From assembly GCF_900156865.1 (NCBI RefSeq), contig NZ_LT732529.1:4385430-4449429 (forward strand): a stretch of 64,000 nt of DNA, read 5' to 3'. The notes under the pieces are model-generated. The model did not search any database, was not told the DNA's origin, and worked only from the letters and a program-made list of their open reading frames with translations. Below, one piece after another: positions 42,764 through 51,678 of the stretch (positions within the stretch are counted from its first letter, which is position 1; each line of letters begins with the position of its first letter). The DNA comes from Litchfieldia sinesaloumensis. Its GTDB lineage: Bacteria; Bacillota; Bacilli; Bacillales; Bacillaceae_L. A program made the translations under genes and the position numbers.

Positions 42764-42977
42764 CTTTCAATTAATTATAAACATAATTGAAGTCTCATGT
42801 TTAGCGGAAATTAAATAAAAGGTTTAACGGAACATTCTAATAAAAAATGAATATGTGAAATAAATAACTTTGTTTATCATCTAGACAAACATCACAGAAC
42901 TATGTAATCTAAAATTATGAAGGTTTTTACAATTCCGTTAAAATATAATAAAAATGTGAATAGAAAGGAATGGACAG

Positions 42978-43769
42978 ATGGGGGTATCTATTCAAGAGGT
43001 AATAGATTTTTTAACAAGTCCTGTTAATCCCGTTGAAAATACAGTTGATACATTAAAATTTGGCTCTGGAGATACTGTGATAACAGGAATTGCGGTTTCT
43101 TTTATGCCTACATATAACGTAATAAAACAAGCGCTAAATATAGGGGCTAATCTTCTCATTACACATGAAGGAGCTTTTTTTAGTCACTGGGATAAGAATG
43201 AGTTAGGTGAAAATGAAATTATTCTTGAGAAGGAAAGGTTGATAGAAGAGTCCGGGATTGCGATTTTTCGACTCCATGATTACATTCATAAATACAAACC
43301 TGACGGAATTATGAGAGGACTCATTCAAACCCTAGAGTGGGAGCCATATGTTGAAGAACATCTACCTGTAGCGACTATCTTGAATATCCCAACGACAACA
43401 GTCCAGGGGATTGCAGATTATGTAAAAGAAAAATTACGAATTGGGTTTGTTCGTAGTGTCGGAGACAAAGAGATGGGTGTAAATCGTGTGGGTATCTTTG
43501 CAGGTTATCGAGGTGGAGGAGCAACGGCAATTCCAATTATAGAAAAATATCAACTCGATCTAGCTATATACGGTGAAGGGCCTGAATGGGAAACCCCTGA
43601 ATATGTAAGAGATGCAATCGCTCAAGGTAAAAACAAGACTGTACTTGTTTTGGGGCACGCAGAAAGTGAAGAATCTGGTATGAAATATCTAGCACAATCC
43701 ATACAGGAAAACTTCCCATCAGTTCCAACCCACTTCATTCCAACAGCCCCACTATTTAATGTCTTATAA
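42978..43769 (+). CDS. Nif3-like dinuclear metal centre protein (DUF34)
   Basis: 263-aa protein of the NIF3/YqfO family. Metal-site features are NLLITHEGAFFSHWD near residue 60 (family LLIxHHG/E), IFRLHDYIHKYKPDGIM near 95, and C-terminal YGEGPEWETPEY and VLVLGHAESEESGMKYLA with the last His and Glu ligands. The family reaction is not established. It is the first gene in front of the xylan locus, 50 bases before the YesL-type gene, with AAAGGA before the ATG. It is shorter than YqfO because the inserted central domain is absent. Confidence 0.82.
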   Translation: MGVSIQEVIDFLTSPVNPVENTVDTLKFGSGDTVITGIAVSFMPTYNVIKQALNIGANLLITHEGAFFSHWDKNELGENEIILEKERLIEESGIAIFRLHDYIHKYKPDGIMRGLIQTLEWEPYVEEHLPVATILNIPTTTVQGIADYVKEKLRIGFVRSVGDKEMGVNRVGIFAGYRGGGATAIPIIEKYQLDLAIYGEGPEWETPEYVRDAIAQGKNKTVLVLGHAESEESGMKYLAQSIQENFPSVPTHFIPTAPLFNVL

Positions 43770-43819
43770 TTAGTAGTTTTACAGTCAGTCAAAAGAAGAA
43801 TAATTATAGAAAGGTAGTG

Positions 43820-44455
43820 ATGAAGATGGAGGCGAATTGGGCCACTGGCCGATTATATAGATTTAGTCATTGGATTATGAAACTCGCTTATGTCAATTTA
43901 TTATGGATTTTATTTTCGATACTAGGTCTTGGCGTTTTAGGAGTTTTCCCAGCAACAATTGCACTATTTACGGTCCTTAGAAAATGGGAAATGGATGAGG
44001 ACATTCCTATTTTTCAGACATTTTTTCAGACCTATAAAAATGAGTTCCTAAAAGCAAATGTTCTAGGCATCATTTTAAGTTTGGTGGGCTATATTCTCTA
44101 TTTTAATTATATTTATATCACTGTCATTCAAGGAACAATACAACTCATTCTGTCAATAGTTATGTTATTTGCTGCCATTCTTTATTTCGTAATCGTGCTT
44201 TATCTATTCCAGGTATATGTTCATTATGACTTGAAGCTTTTTCAGTATGTCAGGTATTCACTATTCATTGGGATTGCAAATCCCATTCACACCATTTTGA
44301 TGGTGGCACTACTTGCCCTTTGTGCTTTTTTTCTGTACGTAGTTCCAGGCTTTTTACCATTTTTCTTCCCGAGTATATTTGCGTTAGTCATGATGAAAGT
44401 CGGTCTAGTAAGCTTTGAAAAAATTATCGAAAAGCGAGAGAAATTAGGGATGTAG
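43820..44455 (+). CDS. YesL-family membrane protein (DUF624)
   Basis: About 211-aa membrane protein with five to six helices. The start region WATGRLYRFSHWIMKLAYVNLLWIL and GVFPATIALFTVLRKWEMDED are DUF624 hallmarks. YesL proteins are encoded with YesMN-type two-component systems and sugar importers in Bacillus; their function is unknown. Start choice among GTG 43817, ATG 43820 and ATG 43826 is not certain. It precedes the response-regulator gene by 33 bases, so both are co-transcribed. Confidence 0.8.
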   Translation: MKMEANWATGRLYRFSHWIMKLAYVNLLWILFSILGLGVLGVFPATIALFTVLRKWEMDEDIPIFQTFFQTYKNEFLKANVLGIILSLVGYILYFNYIYITVIQGTIQLILSIVMLFAAILYFVIVLYLFQVYVHYDLKLFQYVRYSLFIGIANPIHTILMVALLALCAFFLYVVPGFLPFFFPSIFALVMMKVGLVSFEKIIEKREKLGM

Positions 44456-44488
44456 ATTTCTATAACTGAATCATAGGAGGGGTTAAGC

Positions 44489-46051
44489 TTGCAAAAAGCA
44501 CTACTCGTTGATGATGAATTATTCATTCGTAAAGGATTAAGAAGTTTAATAGATTGGGAGAAATGTGGATTTGAAGTGAGCGACGAGGCAGATAATGGGG
44601 AAGATGCATATGAAATCATTAAACAAACAAAACCAGCCTTGGTCATAACAGATATCCGGATGCCTGTCTTAGATGGTCTAGGCCTAATTAAGCGAGTAGT
44701 TGAATCAACTAAACTGGATGTAACTCCTAAATTCATCGTTATTAGTGGATATAACGACTTTAAATATGCTCAGCATGCCTTACGATATGGTGTTCATGAT
44801 TTTATTTTAAAGCCTATTGATCAAGATGAAATGGAAGAAGCGTTACGAAAGTTGTCGTCATCGATTAGAAGTGAAAGAACGAAAAATAAGATGCAGGAAT
44901 TACTTTACCATCAAGTCATGTTTGAGAATCTTCTTGCAGGTGAATTATCCGAAAGTGAAGAAGCTCAACTGGAAAAAACATACCGAATTAATGAACAAAG
45001 AAACCATTACTATGTGATGATTGAAATTTTTAACCAGAATCTGAATCGAGCTGCTGGGAGTCAACTAAAGGAAGAACTCCAAGGCATTTTATACGAAACC
45101 TTGAAGGTTGATATCCCAATTCATGAACACCCAGAGTATCAATTTGGGATGATTATTAACTCAGATGACTTAAAAGCATTTCATAATGATTTATCCTGTC
45201 TGCTTTCGAAGCTTTCATCAAAGATTAGTTGTAAAAAGCTTGGAAAATCCTCTTTCTATGTTGGTAGTGCATTTAAGCATATCAACGGGCTTAAAGAATC
45301 CTTCCAAGCTGCAAAACATACAGCACTTTTTAAGTTCTCTAAAAAAGAAAGCGGATACATTAACTATGATGTGATCAAGGATCATCAAGTAACATATTCG
45401 GAATTAGACCATGACATGTGCTCATTGTTGATGGAGCAAATTGAAGAAAATAATCATGAGTTCATCGTGAAATTTGTTGGGGATATGTTTAACGTATTTG
45501 AAAAGGATTACTACGCACCAGAGGCCATCAAGGGCTCAATCAATTATTGTGTTCATCAAATTATTAAAACAATGAAAAGTATGGAGGAAAATGATAAGGA
45601 TTATTCCGCTTACTACACCTCACTTCCATGGAATCGATACAATTTAGACCCAAATGAGTTGAAACAACAGTTTGAAGACTATTTACTGAAGTCTGCTTTG
45701 AAAATTCATCAGTTAAGAAAAGAGTGTGTAAAAGGAGACATCCGTAAAATAAAAGCATATGTGGAACGGAATTTTCATAAAAACCTTAGCTTAAAAGCAA
45801 TTGCAAATAAGTTTTATATCAACCCTGTTTACATGGGTCAACTCTTTAAGAAAACGTATGGTATCTATTTTAAAGAGTTTTTACTTGATCTTCGTATTAA
45901 AGAAGCTAAAAAGTTATTAAGACAAACAGGCTATAGAGTATATGAAGTTGCAGAAATGGTGGGGTTTGGTAGCACTGATTACTTTGTTACACAATTTGAG
46001 AAAATGGAAGGGATGAGCCCAACTGAATACAGGAAACAAATTCTCGATTAA
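44489..46051 (+). CDS. AraC-type response regulator (YesN/XynC-like)
   Basis: 520-aa regulator. The N-terminal receiver has KALLVDDELFIRKGLRSLI, the phospho-Asp in LVITDIRMPVLDGLGLI near residue 55 and DFILKPIDQDEM. A poorly conserved central region of about 290 residues is followed by a C-terminal AraC/XylS DNA-binding domain (about 420-518) with LSLKAIANKFYINPVYMGQLFKK-type helices and VYEVAEMVGFGSTDYFVTQF. The TTG at 44489 follows AGGAGGGG. With the kinase downstream it probably activates the adjacent xylo-oligosaccharide importer. Confidence 0.88.
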   Translation: MQKALLVDDELFIRKGLRSLIDWEKCGFEVSDEADNGEDAYEIIKQTKPALVITDIRMPVLDGLGLIKRVVESTKLDVTPKFIVISGYNDFKYAQHALRYGVHDFILKPIDQDEMEEALRKLSSSIRSERTKNKMQELLYHQVMFENLLAGELSESEEAQLEKTYRINEQRNHYYVMIEIFNQNLNRAAGSQLKEELQGILYETLKVDIPIHEHPEYQFGMIINSDDLKAFHNDLSCLLSKLSSKISCKKLGKSSFYVGSAFKHINGLKESFQAAKHTALFKFSKKESGYINYDVIKDHQVTYSELDHDMCSLLMEQIEENNHEFIVKFVGDMFNVFEKDYYAPEAIKGSINYCVHQIIKTMKSMEENDKDYSAYYTSLPWNRYNLDPNELKQQFEDYLLKSALKIHQLRKECVKGDIRKIKAYVERNFHKNLSLKAIANKFYINPVYMGQLFKKTYGIYFKEFLLDLRIKEAKKLLRQTGYRVYEVAEMVGFGSTDYFVTQFEKMEGMSPTEYRKQILD

Positions 46052-46121
46052 GAATAGTAGACGTTTTAGGCGCTATTCTTTTAATAACTTAAAGCTTAAT
46101 AAGAAGCTTATTATCTTATAT

Positions 46122-47804
46122 GTGTTTTCTGTATTTCTTCCGATTATCCTCACCAATATTACGTTCTACCTTGTAACAACAAATAACGTAAAAGAGCAGA
46201 AAATGAAGGATATTTCAATAGCCCTTCAACAAATTAGAAATGATTTTTTAGAAAGTGTGTACGACGCAGTGAGTGTCTCATCCATGGTCTACGCTGATCA
46301 CAGTATTAATGAGGTATTAGATAAGACATATTCTTCTCCGATTGAATATGTGAGGAGCTACGATGCGACATTAAGAGGGTTTAATAAATACGGTGCAATG
46401 TTTTCATCTGTGGCTTCTATTTTATTTTATACCGATAATGATAGTATTTTGTACTCGGGTGGAGTATTCCCCATCACAAAAGAGATGAAACAGAATGAAT
46501 GGTATAAAAAGGTTAACGAAAATAAAAATTACCCGGTCATAACAAGGACTGGTACCGGGGATATAAGGGATACATTTAGTGTTATCAGAGAACTAGACTA
46601 TTACCGTGTCTATAATAATACGAATAAGTATATGAAAATCGATCTTAAACAAGAAACAATACATCATATTTTCCAAAATGTACGTTTTGAGGGTGAGGTA
46701 TATCTTTTAAACAATCAGGGAGAAGTAGAGTATACGACTAACTCTGATGTGCTCTGGAAAGAGAGGTTATATGATTTTCACACATTAGATTTGCCAGAAG
46801 GAGCCTCATTACTAGAAGTAGAAGTAGACAGCAATGAGTATTTTAAGGGGTGGACTGTTGTCGGCGTCGTATCAGAGACAGAGCTGCTCCAAGGTGTTTA
46901 TAATTCACGGCGTTTTATTTTATATCTAGGATTCTTGAATTTTATCGTACCGACAATCGTCATTGTCCTCATATCTAGGTCTCTACATACCCGGATATAT
47001 AAAATTCTACAGCATATGAGAAAAATGAAGAATCAGAGATTTGAAACCATTATGGGTGAAAAATATAATGATGAGATTGGTGAACTGACCAGTGAATTTA
47101 ATCGGATGTCAAATAAAATTAAAGAATTAATTCAGGATGTTTATGTTACTAATATTCAAAAGAAGGATTTGGAATTACAACGAAAACAGGCACAACTAAG
47201 TGCCTTGCAAAGCCAAATAAATCCTCACTTCTTATTCAATGCATTGGAGACAATACGGATGAGAAGCATTATCAAAAAGGAGACTGAGACGGCGAAAATC
47301 ATTCAAAATATGGCTAAAATGCTAAGAAGATCCTTCACTTGGGGGAAAGATTGGGTAACCGTTCAGGACGAACTTACTATTATTCTTTCATTCTTAGAGA
47401 TTCAGAAGTATAGGTTTGAGGACAAGCTGAATTATGTAATCGATATTGATGATGAAGTTCGTAGTGTCATTATTCCTAATATGATTCTACTTCCTTTTGT
47501 TGAGAACGCTAGTATCCATGGCATCGAGCCAAGGAAAGGCAAAGGAGTTATCCAAATAACGTTAAAACGAGTAGAGGATAATCTTGAATTTATCATTCGC
47601 GATAATGGACCAGGATTTGATCAGGAAAAGCTAACCCACATTTTAACTTCTTTGCGTACCCAGGAAGCGATGGGAGACAGAGTCGGAATTAAAAATGTAT
47701 ATTATCGATTAAAGCTTTATTATGCGGATCAGTTTTATTTTGATATTAAGAGTGATGACGGGAATGGGACAACCGTAATCATTCGGTTACCAATAAAGGA
47801 ATAA
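46122..47804 (+). CDS. Sensor histidine kinase (YesM/XynD-like, LytS-type)
   Basis: 560-aa kinase from the first canonical start. The first helix (FSVFLPIILTNITFYLVTT) leads to an extracytoplasmic Cache-like sensor region (about 25-270). A second helix near 275, a HAMP domain and a coiled coil follow. The His-kinase domain starts SALQSQINPHFLFNALETIR (His near 378), with PFVENASIHGIEPRKG and DNGPGFDQEKL ATP-binding motifs. The conserved family N-terminus (RRYSFNNLKLNKKLIILYV) is encoded in frame upstream of GTG 46122, which lacks a ribosome site, so translation may start at a non-canonical codon around 46023-46047, overlapping the regulator gene. Confidence 0.85.
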   Translation: MFSVFLPIILTNITFYLVTTNNVKEQKMKDISIALQQIRNDFLESVYDAVSVSSMVYADHSINEVLDKTYSSPIEYVRSYDATLRGFNKYGAMFSSVASILFYTDNDSILYSGGVFPITKEMKQNEWYKKVNENKNYPVITRTGTGDIRDTFSVIRELDYYRVYNNTNKYMKIDLKQETIHHIFQNVRFEGEVYLLNNQGEVEYTTNSDVLWKERLYDFHTLDLPEGASLLEVEVDSNEYFKGWTVVGVVSETELLQGVYNSRRFILYLGFLNFIVPTIVIVLISRSLHTRIYKILQHMRKMKNQRFETIMGEKYNDEIGELTSEFNRMSNKIKELIQDVYVTNIQKKDLELQRKQAQLSALQSQINPHFLFNALETIRMRSIIKKETETAKIIQNMAKMLRRSFTWGKDWVTVQDELTIILSFLEIQKYRFEDKLNYVIDIDDEVRSVIIPNMILLPFVENASIHGIEPRKGKGVIQITLKRVEDNLEFIIRDNGPGFDQEKLTHILTSLRTQEAMGDRVGIKNVYYRLKLYYADQFYFDIKSDDGNGTTVIIRLPIKE

Positions 47805-47826
47805 GGAGCAATTCTTATTCCTTTAT
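47795..47826 (+). terminator. Probable terminator after the sensor kinase
   Basis: AAAGGAATAAG pairs with CTTATTCCTTT across a loop of about nine bases. The stop codon lies in the stem and the T-run is weak (TTTATTGTG). Confidence 0.5.
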
Positions 47827-47904
47827 TGTGATTCCATGACTTGCTTTGAAGATAACATAAACTTTCTTAAACGTTATCTATAGTTTGTAAGGTCCATAGC
47901 AACA

Positions 47905-47951
47905 TGAAAGCGTTCTATAATTAAGATACTTTCAAATTGAAAGTGCTTTCA
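47905..47951 (+). promoter_or_regulatory. Two cre-like sites before the binding-protein gene
   Basis: TGAAAGTGCTTTCA (47938-47951) is a perfect palindrome one base off the CcpA consensus. A weaker copy, TGAAAGCGTTCTAT, is at 47905-47918. A third overlapping palindrome, CTTTCAA-A-TTGAAAG (47929-47943), shares an arm with the first. They lie 18-64 bases before the ATG, suggesting glucose repression of the importer. Confidence 0.55.
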
Positions 47952-47968
47952 AATAAAAAATAGGGGGT

Positions 47969-49642
47969 ATGAAAATGGCAAGAAAGGGATTGTGGACACT
48001 GCTATTGTCATTAGTTCTACTAGTTGCACTAGTAGGGTGTAAGGATGATAGTGCTGCTCCAACAACTGGTTCAAAGGACGGTTCTTCTTCAGATGATAAA
48101 GATCCAATCACGATTACTTACTTTAATGCGGGATCACCTGGTAAGGACATCAAGTCGACTGATACTAAAATCGGTAAACTGTTAGAAGAAGAAACGGGTG
48201 TAACAGTTCAAATGGAATACCTAGTTGGTGATATTAACACAAAAATTGGGACAATGATTGCAAGTGGTCAATACCCTGATTTACTCGTTCCGGACATTGC
48301 AATTGATAAAGTTTTAGAGGCTGAAGCGTTTATTCCATTAAATGAATTGATGGATGAACATGCTCCAAACCTTAAAAAACTTTATGAGCCTTACCTAAAA
48401 CAAATGACGGCTGACGATGGAAATATTTATTTCATTCCATTTAATGCGGATCAAGGATATCTACCAAATCCTAACATTGACCAAGGTGCTTTCTTTATTC
48501 AACGTGGTGTGTTAAAAGAATTTGGATATCCAAAAATTAAAACACTAGATGAGTACTTTGACTTAATTGAAAAGTATGCTGAAAAATACCCTGAACTCGA
48601 TGGTAATAAAACAATTGGTTTTACATCTTTAACATATGACTGGAGATTCATGGGGATTGAGAATCCACCGATGCACTTAGCTGGTTATCCGAACGATGGT
48701 GGCGTAATTGTTGATATGGAAACACATGAAGCAAATGTATATGTTGACGATGAAATTACAAAGAGATATTTAAAGAAATTAAATGAAGAAAATGCAAAAG
48801 GGTTCTATGATAAAGAATCTTTCGTACAAAACTATGATGAGTACTTAGCGAAGCTATCTTCAGGAAGAGTATTAGGCTTCTTCGATTATGGTTGGCAAGT
48901 TGCTCAAGCTGAAAATGCATTAAAGGAAGCTGGTAATGATGATAGACGCTACATTGCACTTCCAATCGTATTTGATGAAGATATTAAAGATCAATATATT
49001 GACCCACCGGCATTCGTAAATAATCGTGGTATCGGTATTACGACAAGTGCAAAAGACCCTGTACGTATTATTAAATTCTTAGATCATATGGCGAAAGAAG
49101 AGATTCAGAGGTTATTTATGTGGGGTATTGAAGGCGAAACGTATGAAGTAGATGAAAACGGACGTTACTACAGAACTGATGAGCAAATAGAACTAACTTC
49201 AAATCAAGAATTCAAGGAAGAGTTTGGATTCCAACAATTTGAATACTACTGGCCACGTGGAAACGGGGTATTCTCAGACGGAAACGCATGGGAGCCACGT
49301 AGACAACCAGAGGTTGCTCAAGCATCGTATACAGAAGGTGACTTAGCAATCTTAAAAGAGTATGATGCACAAGTATTTGCGGATTTATTTGCTGAGCCAG
49401 ATGAAAGACCATGGTATCCTGCATGGAGTGCTGAATTGGAGCAAGGTTCACCAGCACAAATTTTCGACCAAAAGAAGAGAGATCTTCAACGAAAATACTA
49501 TCCTGAATTGGTATTATCTGAGCCTAGCAAGTTTGATGCGATTTGGGATGAGTACGTTGCAGAATTTAACAAATTAGATGTTGATGCATATGAAAAGTTT
49601 ATGACTGAGGTCGTAAAGAAGCGTGTAGAGGACGCTAAGTAA
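47969..49642 (+). CDS. Extracellular solute-binding lipoprotein (LplA/YtcQ type) for oligosaccharides
   Basis: 557-aa lipoprotein. A signal peptide with lipobox LVGC (Cys about residue 24) is followed by an Asp/Ser-rich linker and a family-1-type solute-binding domain opening ITITYFNAGSPGKDIKSTDT. The length (over 500 aa) and the late KRDLQRKYYPELVL-type region are typical of the LplA/YtcQ/AguE group. It should bind xylo- or aldouronic oligosaccharides, judged from the enzymes downstream. AGGGGG lies directly before ATG 47969; ATG 47975 has better spacing and may be the real start. A terminator follows, so it can be made in excess over the permeases. Confidence 0.85.
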   Translation: MKMARKGLWTLLLSLVLLVALVGCKDDSAAPTTGSKDGSSSDDKDPITITYFNAGSPGKDIKSTDTKIGKLLEEETGVTVQMEYLVGDINTKIGTMIASGQYPDLLVPDIAIDKVLEAEAFIPLNELMDEHAPNLKKLYEPYLKQMTADDGNIYFIPFNADQGYLPNPNIDQGAFFIQRGVLKEFGYPKIKTLDEYFDLIEKYAEKYPELDGNKTIGFTSLTYDWRFMGIENPPMHLAGYPNDGGVIVDMETHEANVYVDDEITKRYLKKLNEENAKGFYDKESFVQNYDEYLAKLSSGRVLGFFDYGWQVAQAENALKEAGNDDRRYIALPIVFDEDIKDQYIDPPAFVNNRGIGITTSAKDPVRIIKFLDHMAKEEIQRLFMWGIEGETYEVDENGRYYRTDEQIELTSNQEFKEEFGFQQFEYYWPRGNGVFSDGNAWEPRRQPEVAQASYTEGDLAILKEYDAQVFADLFAEPDERPWYPAWSAELEQGSPAQIFDQKKRDLQRKYYPELVLSEPSKFDAIWDEYVAEFNKLDVDAYEKFMTEVVKKRVEDAK

Positions 49643-49657
49643 TAAGTAATATAAGAA

Positions 49658-49698
49658 AAAGGCCTGCTTCCTTTAGGTATTTTAGGCAGGCCTTTCCC
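49658..49698 (+). terminator. Intra-operon terminator after the binding-protein gene
   Basis: AAAGGCCTGC (49658-49667) and GCAGGCCTTT (49686-49695) form a perfect 10-bp stem. The short T-run suggests partial read-through to the permease genes. Confidence 0.7.
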
Positions 49699-49723
49699 AT
49701 TATTTAAAGAAGGAGGGGTAGTC

Positions 49724-50698
49724 GTGAGTATGAAAAGTCAAACATCAACTGTTTCCTTTCCTACAAATGCTCCGAATAAAAAACCTACAGGTATAAAGCT
49801 CTTCTTTACTAAGTGCAAACAGCAAAAAGCACTTCTTCTTATGAGCATGCCTTTCGTAATATGGTTATTTATTTTTAAATATGTCCCTTTATGGGGCTGG
49901 ACAATGGCATTCCAAGACTTTAAACCTGCCAAGAGTTTTAGTGAACAAGAGTGGGTTGGTTTGGAACATTTTAAATTCTTATTTTTAGACGATTCATTTC
50001 TGAGAGTATTACGTAACACAATTGCTATGAGTTCAATCAACCTCGTATTAGGATTTGTAACAGCAATTGCGCTTGCCTTACTTCTAAATGAACTCAGAAA
50101 TGTTAGGTTTAAGAAAACTGTCCAAACGATAAGTTACATGCCGCACTTTCTCTCATGGGTAGTTGCAGCAAGTATTGTGTCTTATACATTATCGCTTGAT
50201 AACGGAATTATTAATATCGTACTAACAAAACTAGGGTTTGAACCCGTTTTATGGTTAGGGGTTGGAGAATACTTCTGGGGAATCATTGGAGCCTCAGAAA
50301 TTTGGAAAAACCTAGGATGGAATACAATTATATATCTAGCTGCTATTACAATGATAGATCAAGAACAATATGAGGCGGCAGAAATTGATGGTGCGTCAAG
50401 ATTACAACGTATGCTTTATATTACGTTACCGGCACTTAAACCAACAATTATCATCTTATTAATCATGAACTTGGGTCACATTCTTGAATCGGGCTTTGAA
50501 CCGCAATATTTATTAGGAAACCCAATGAACCTTGATTATTCAGAGGTCTTAGAAATCTTTGTATTAAAATACGGTATCTCAATGGGGAACTTCTCTCTCG
50601 CAACTGCTGCAGGTATCTTTAAAACAGTTGTTAGTTTTATCTTCTTATTTGGTGCAAATTCACTTGCCAAGAGATTTGGTCAAGAAAGATTATTTTAA
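49724..50698 (+). CDS. Sugar ABC importer permease (LplB type)
   Basis: 324-aa permease with six helices. It has the N-terminal KALLLMSMPFVIWLFIFKYV helix, the family phrase WTMAFQDFKPAK near residue 65 and the EAA loop YEAAEIDGASRLQRMLYITLPALKP near 222. The GTG start follows GGAGGGG. It pairs with the next permease. No ATPase gene is present in the operon, so a shared MsmX-type ATPase elsewhere is expected. Confidence 0.87.
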   Translation: MSMKSQTSTVSFPTNAPNKKPTGIKLFFTKCKQQKALLLMSMPFVIWLFIFKYVPLWGWTMAFQDFKPAKSFSEQEWVGLEHFKFLFLDDSFLRVLRNTIAMSSINLVLGFVTAIALALLLNELRNVRFKKTVQTISYMPHFLSWVVAASIVSYTLSLDNGIINIVLTKLGFEPVLWLGVGEYFWGIIGASEIWKNLGWNTIIYLAAITMIDQEQYEAAEIDGASRLQRMLYITLPALKPTIIILLIMNLGHILESGFEPQYLLGNPMNLDYSEVLEIFVLKYGISMGNFSLATAAGIFKTVVSFIFLFGANSLAKRFGQERLF

Positions 50699-50710
50699 GG
50701 AGGCGTACAC

Positions 50711-51634
50711 ATGAAAAATCCATTTAAACGTAGCGCGCGCCATTCCTCATTAGAGGACCGTCTCTTTGATTATGGAAACTACACGTTTATGATTCTACTA
50801 TGTGCTGTGATGCTTTACCCAATGTTAAATACATTGGCACTCTCTTTGAATGATGCAACGGACTCCATTAAAGGGGGTATTTTCCTTTGGCCACGAGAGT
50901 TTACATGGTACAACTATAAGCATGTATTTGGTGAAGAACAACTAGTTGGTGCGTTTTTTATGTCGGTGCTACGAACGGTTGTTGGGACACTAATATCCGT
51001 ATTCTGTACAGCGATGGTAGCTTATACAATTTCTCGTAAAGAGTTTGTATTACGTAAATTTGTAACGATTGTCTTTATTTTAACGATGTATTTTAATGGT
51101 GGATTAATTCCAAACTTCTTGCTTATGAGAGACCTTGAATTAATCGGAAGTTTCTGGGTGTATATCCTACCTGGGGTTATCGGAGTATTTAACTTAATTG
51201 TTATACGGTCGTTCATTGATGGGCTTCCCGAGAGCTTAATGGAGTCAGCTAAGATTGATGGAGCGGGGGATTTTACAACATTCTTTAAGATTGTATTACC
51301 GCTATCGCTACCGGTATTAGCGACAGTATCGCTATTCGTTGCAGTTTACCAATGGAATTCTTGGTTTGATGTATTCATATACAATTCATCAATACCCGAA
51401 TTAAGTACCCTACAATATGAGTTGATGAAGATTCTTCAAAACTCGAATGCTTCAATGTCGAGTAGATCAGCAGCAGATGTTTTTTCAAACACTAATGCAT
51501 CATCAAATACAGTAACGCCAACATCGATACGTGCAACAATGACGATAATAGCGAGTGTTCCTATTATTCTAGTATATCCGTTCTTACAAAAATACTTTGT
51601 TAAAGGACTAACAATAGGTGGAGTTAAGGGCTGA
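50711..51634 (+). CDS. Sugar ABC importer permease (LplC/YtcP type)
   Basis: 307-aa permease with six helices. Characteristic parts are LCAVMLYPMLNTLALSLND near residue 30, GLIPNFLLMRDLELIGSFWVYI near 135 and the EAA-like loop LMESAKIDGAGDFTTFFKIVLPLS near 178. The C-terminus LQKYFVKGLTIGGVKG is typical of this family. AAGGAGGCG precedes the ATG, 12 bases after the first permease. The gene ends 44 bases before aguA. Confidence 0.88.
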   Translation: MKNPFKRSARHSSLEDRLFDYGNYTFMILLCAVMLYPMLNTLALSLNDATDSIKGGIFLWPREFTWYNYKHVFGEEQLVGAFFMSVLRTVVGTLISVFCTAMVAYTISRKEFVLRKFVTIVFILTMYFNGGLIPNFLLMRDLELIGSFWVYILPGVIGVFNLIVIRSFIDGLPESLMESAKIDGAGDFTTFFKIVLPLSLPVLATVSLFVAVYQWNSWFDVFIYNSSIPELSTLQYELMKILQNSNASMSSRSAADVFSNTNASSNTVTPTSIRATMTIIASVPIILVYPFLQKYFVKGLTIGGVKG

Positions 51635-51678
51635 TTTTATAAATCAGCCTTTTCAATTAAGGTTAGGAGGGAGTTACT

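Noticed and set aside
44287..44736. 149-codon minus-strand open frame across the YesL- and YesN-type genes.
   Set aside because: Entirely antisense to two well-supported genes, without ribosome site or recognisable domain. The same holds for 41989-42387 (antisense to natB) and 3928-4278 (antisense to the Gfo/Idh gene).
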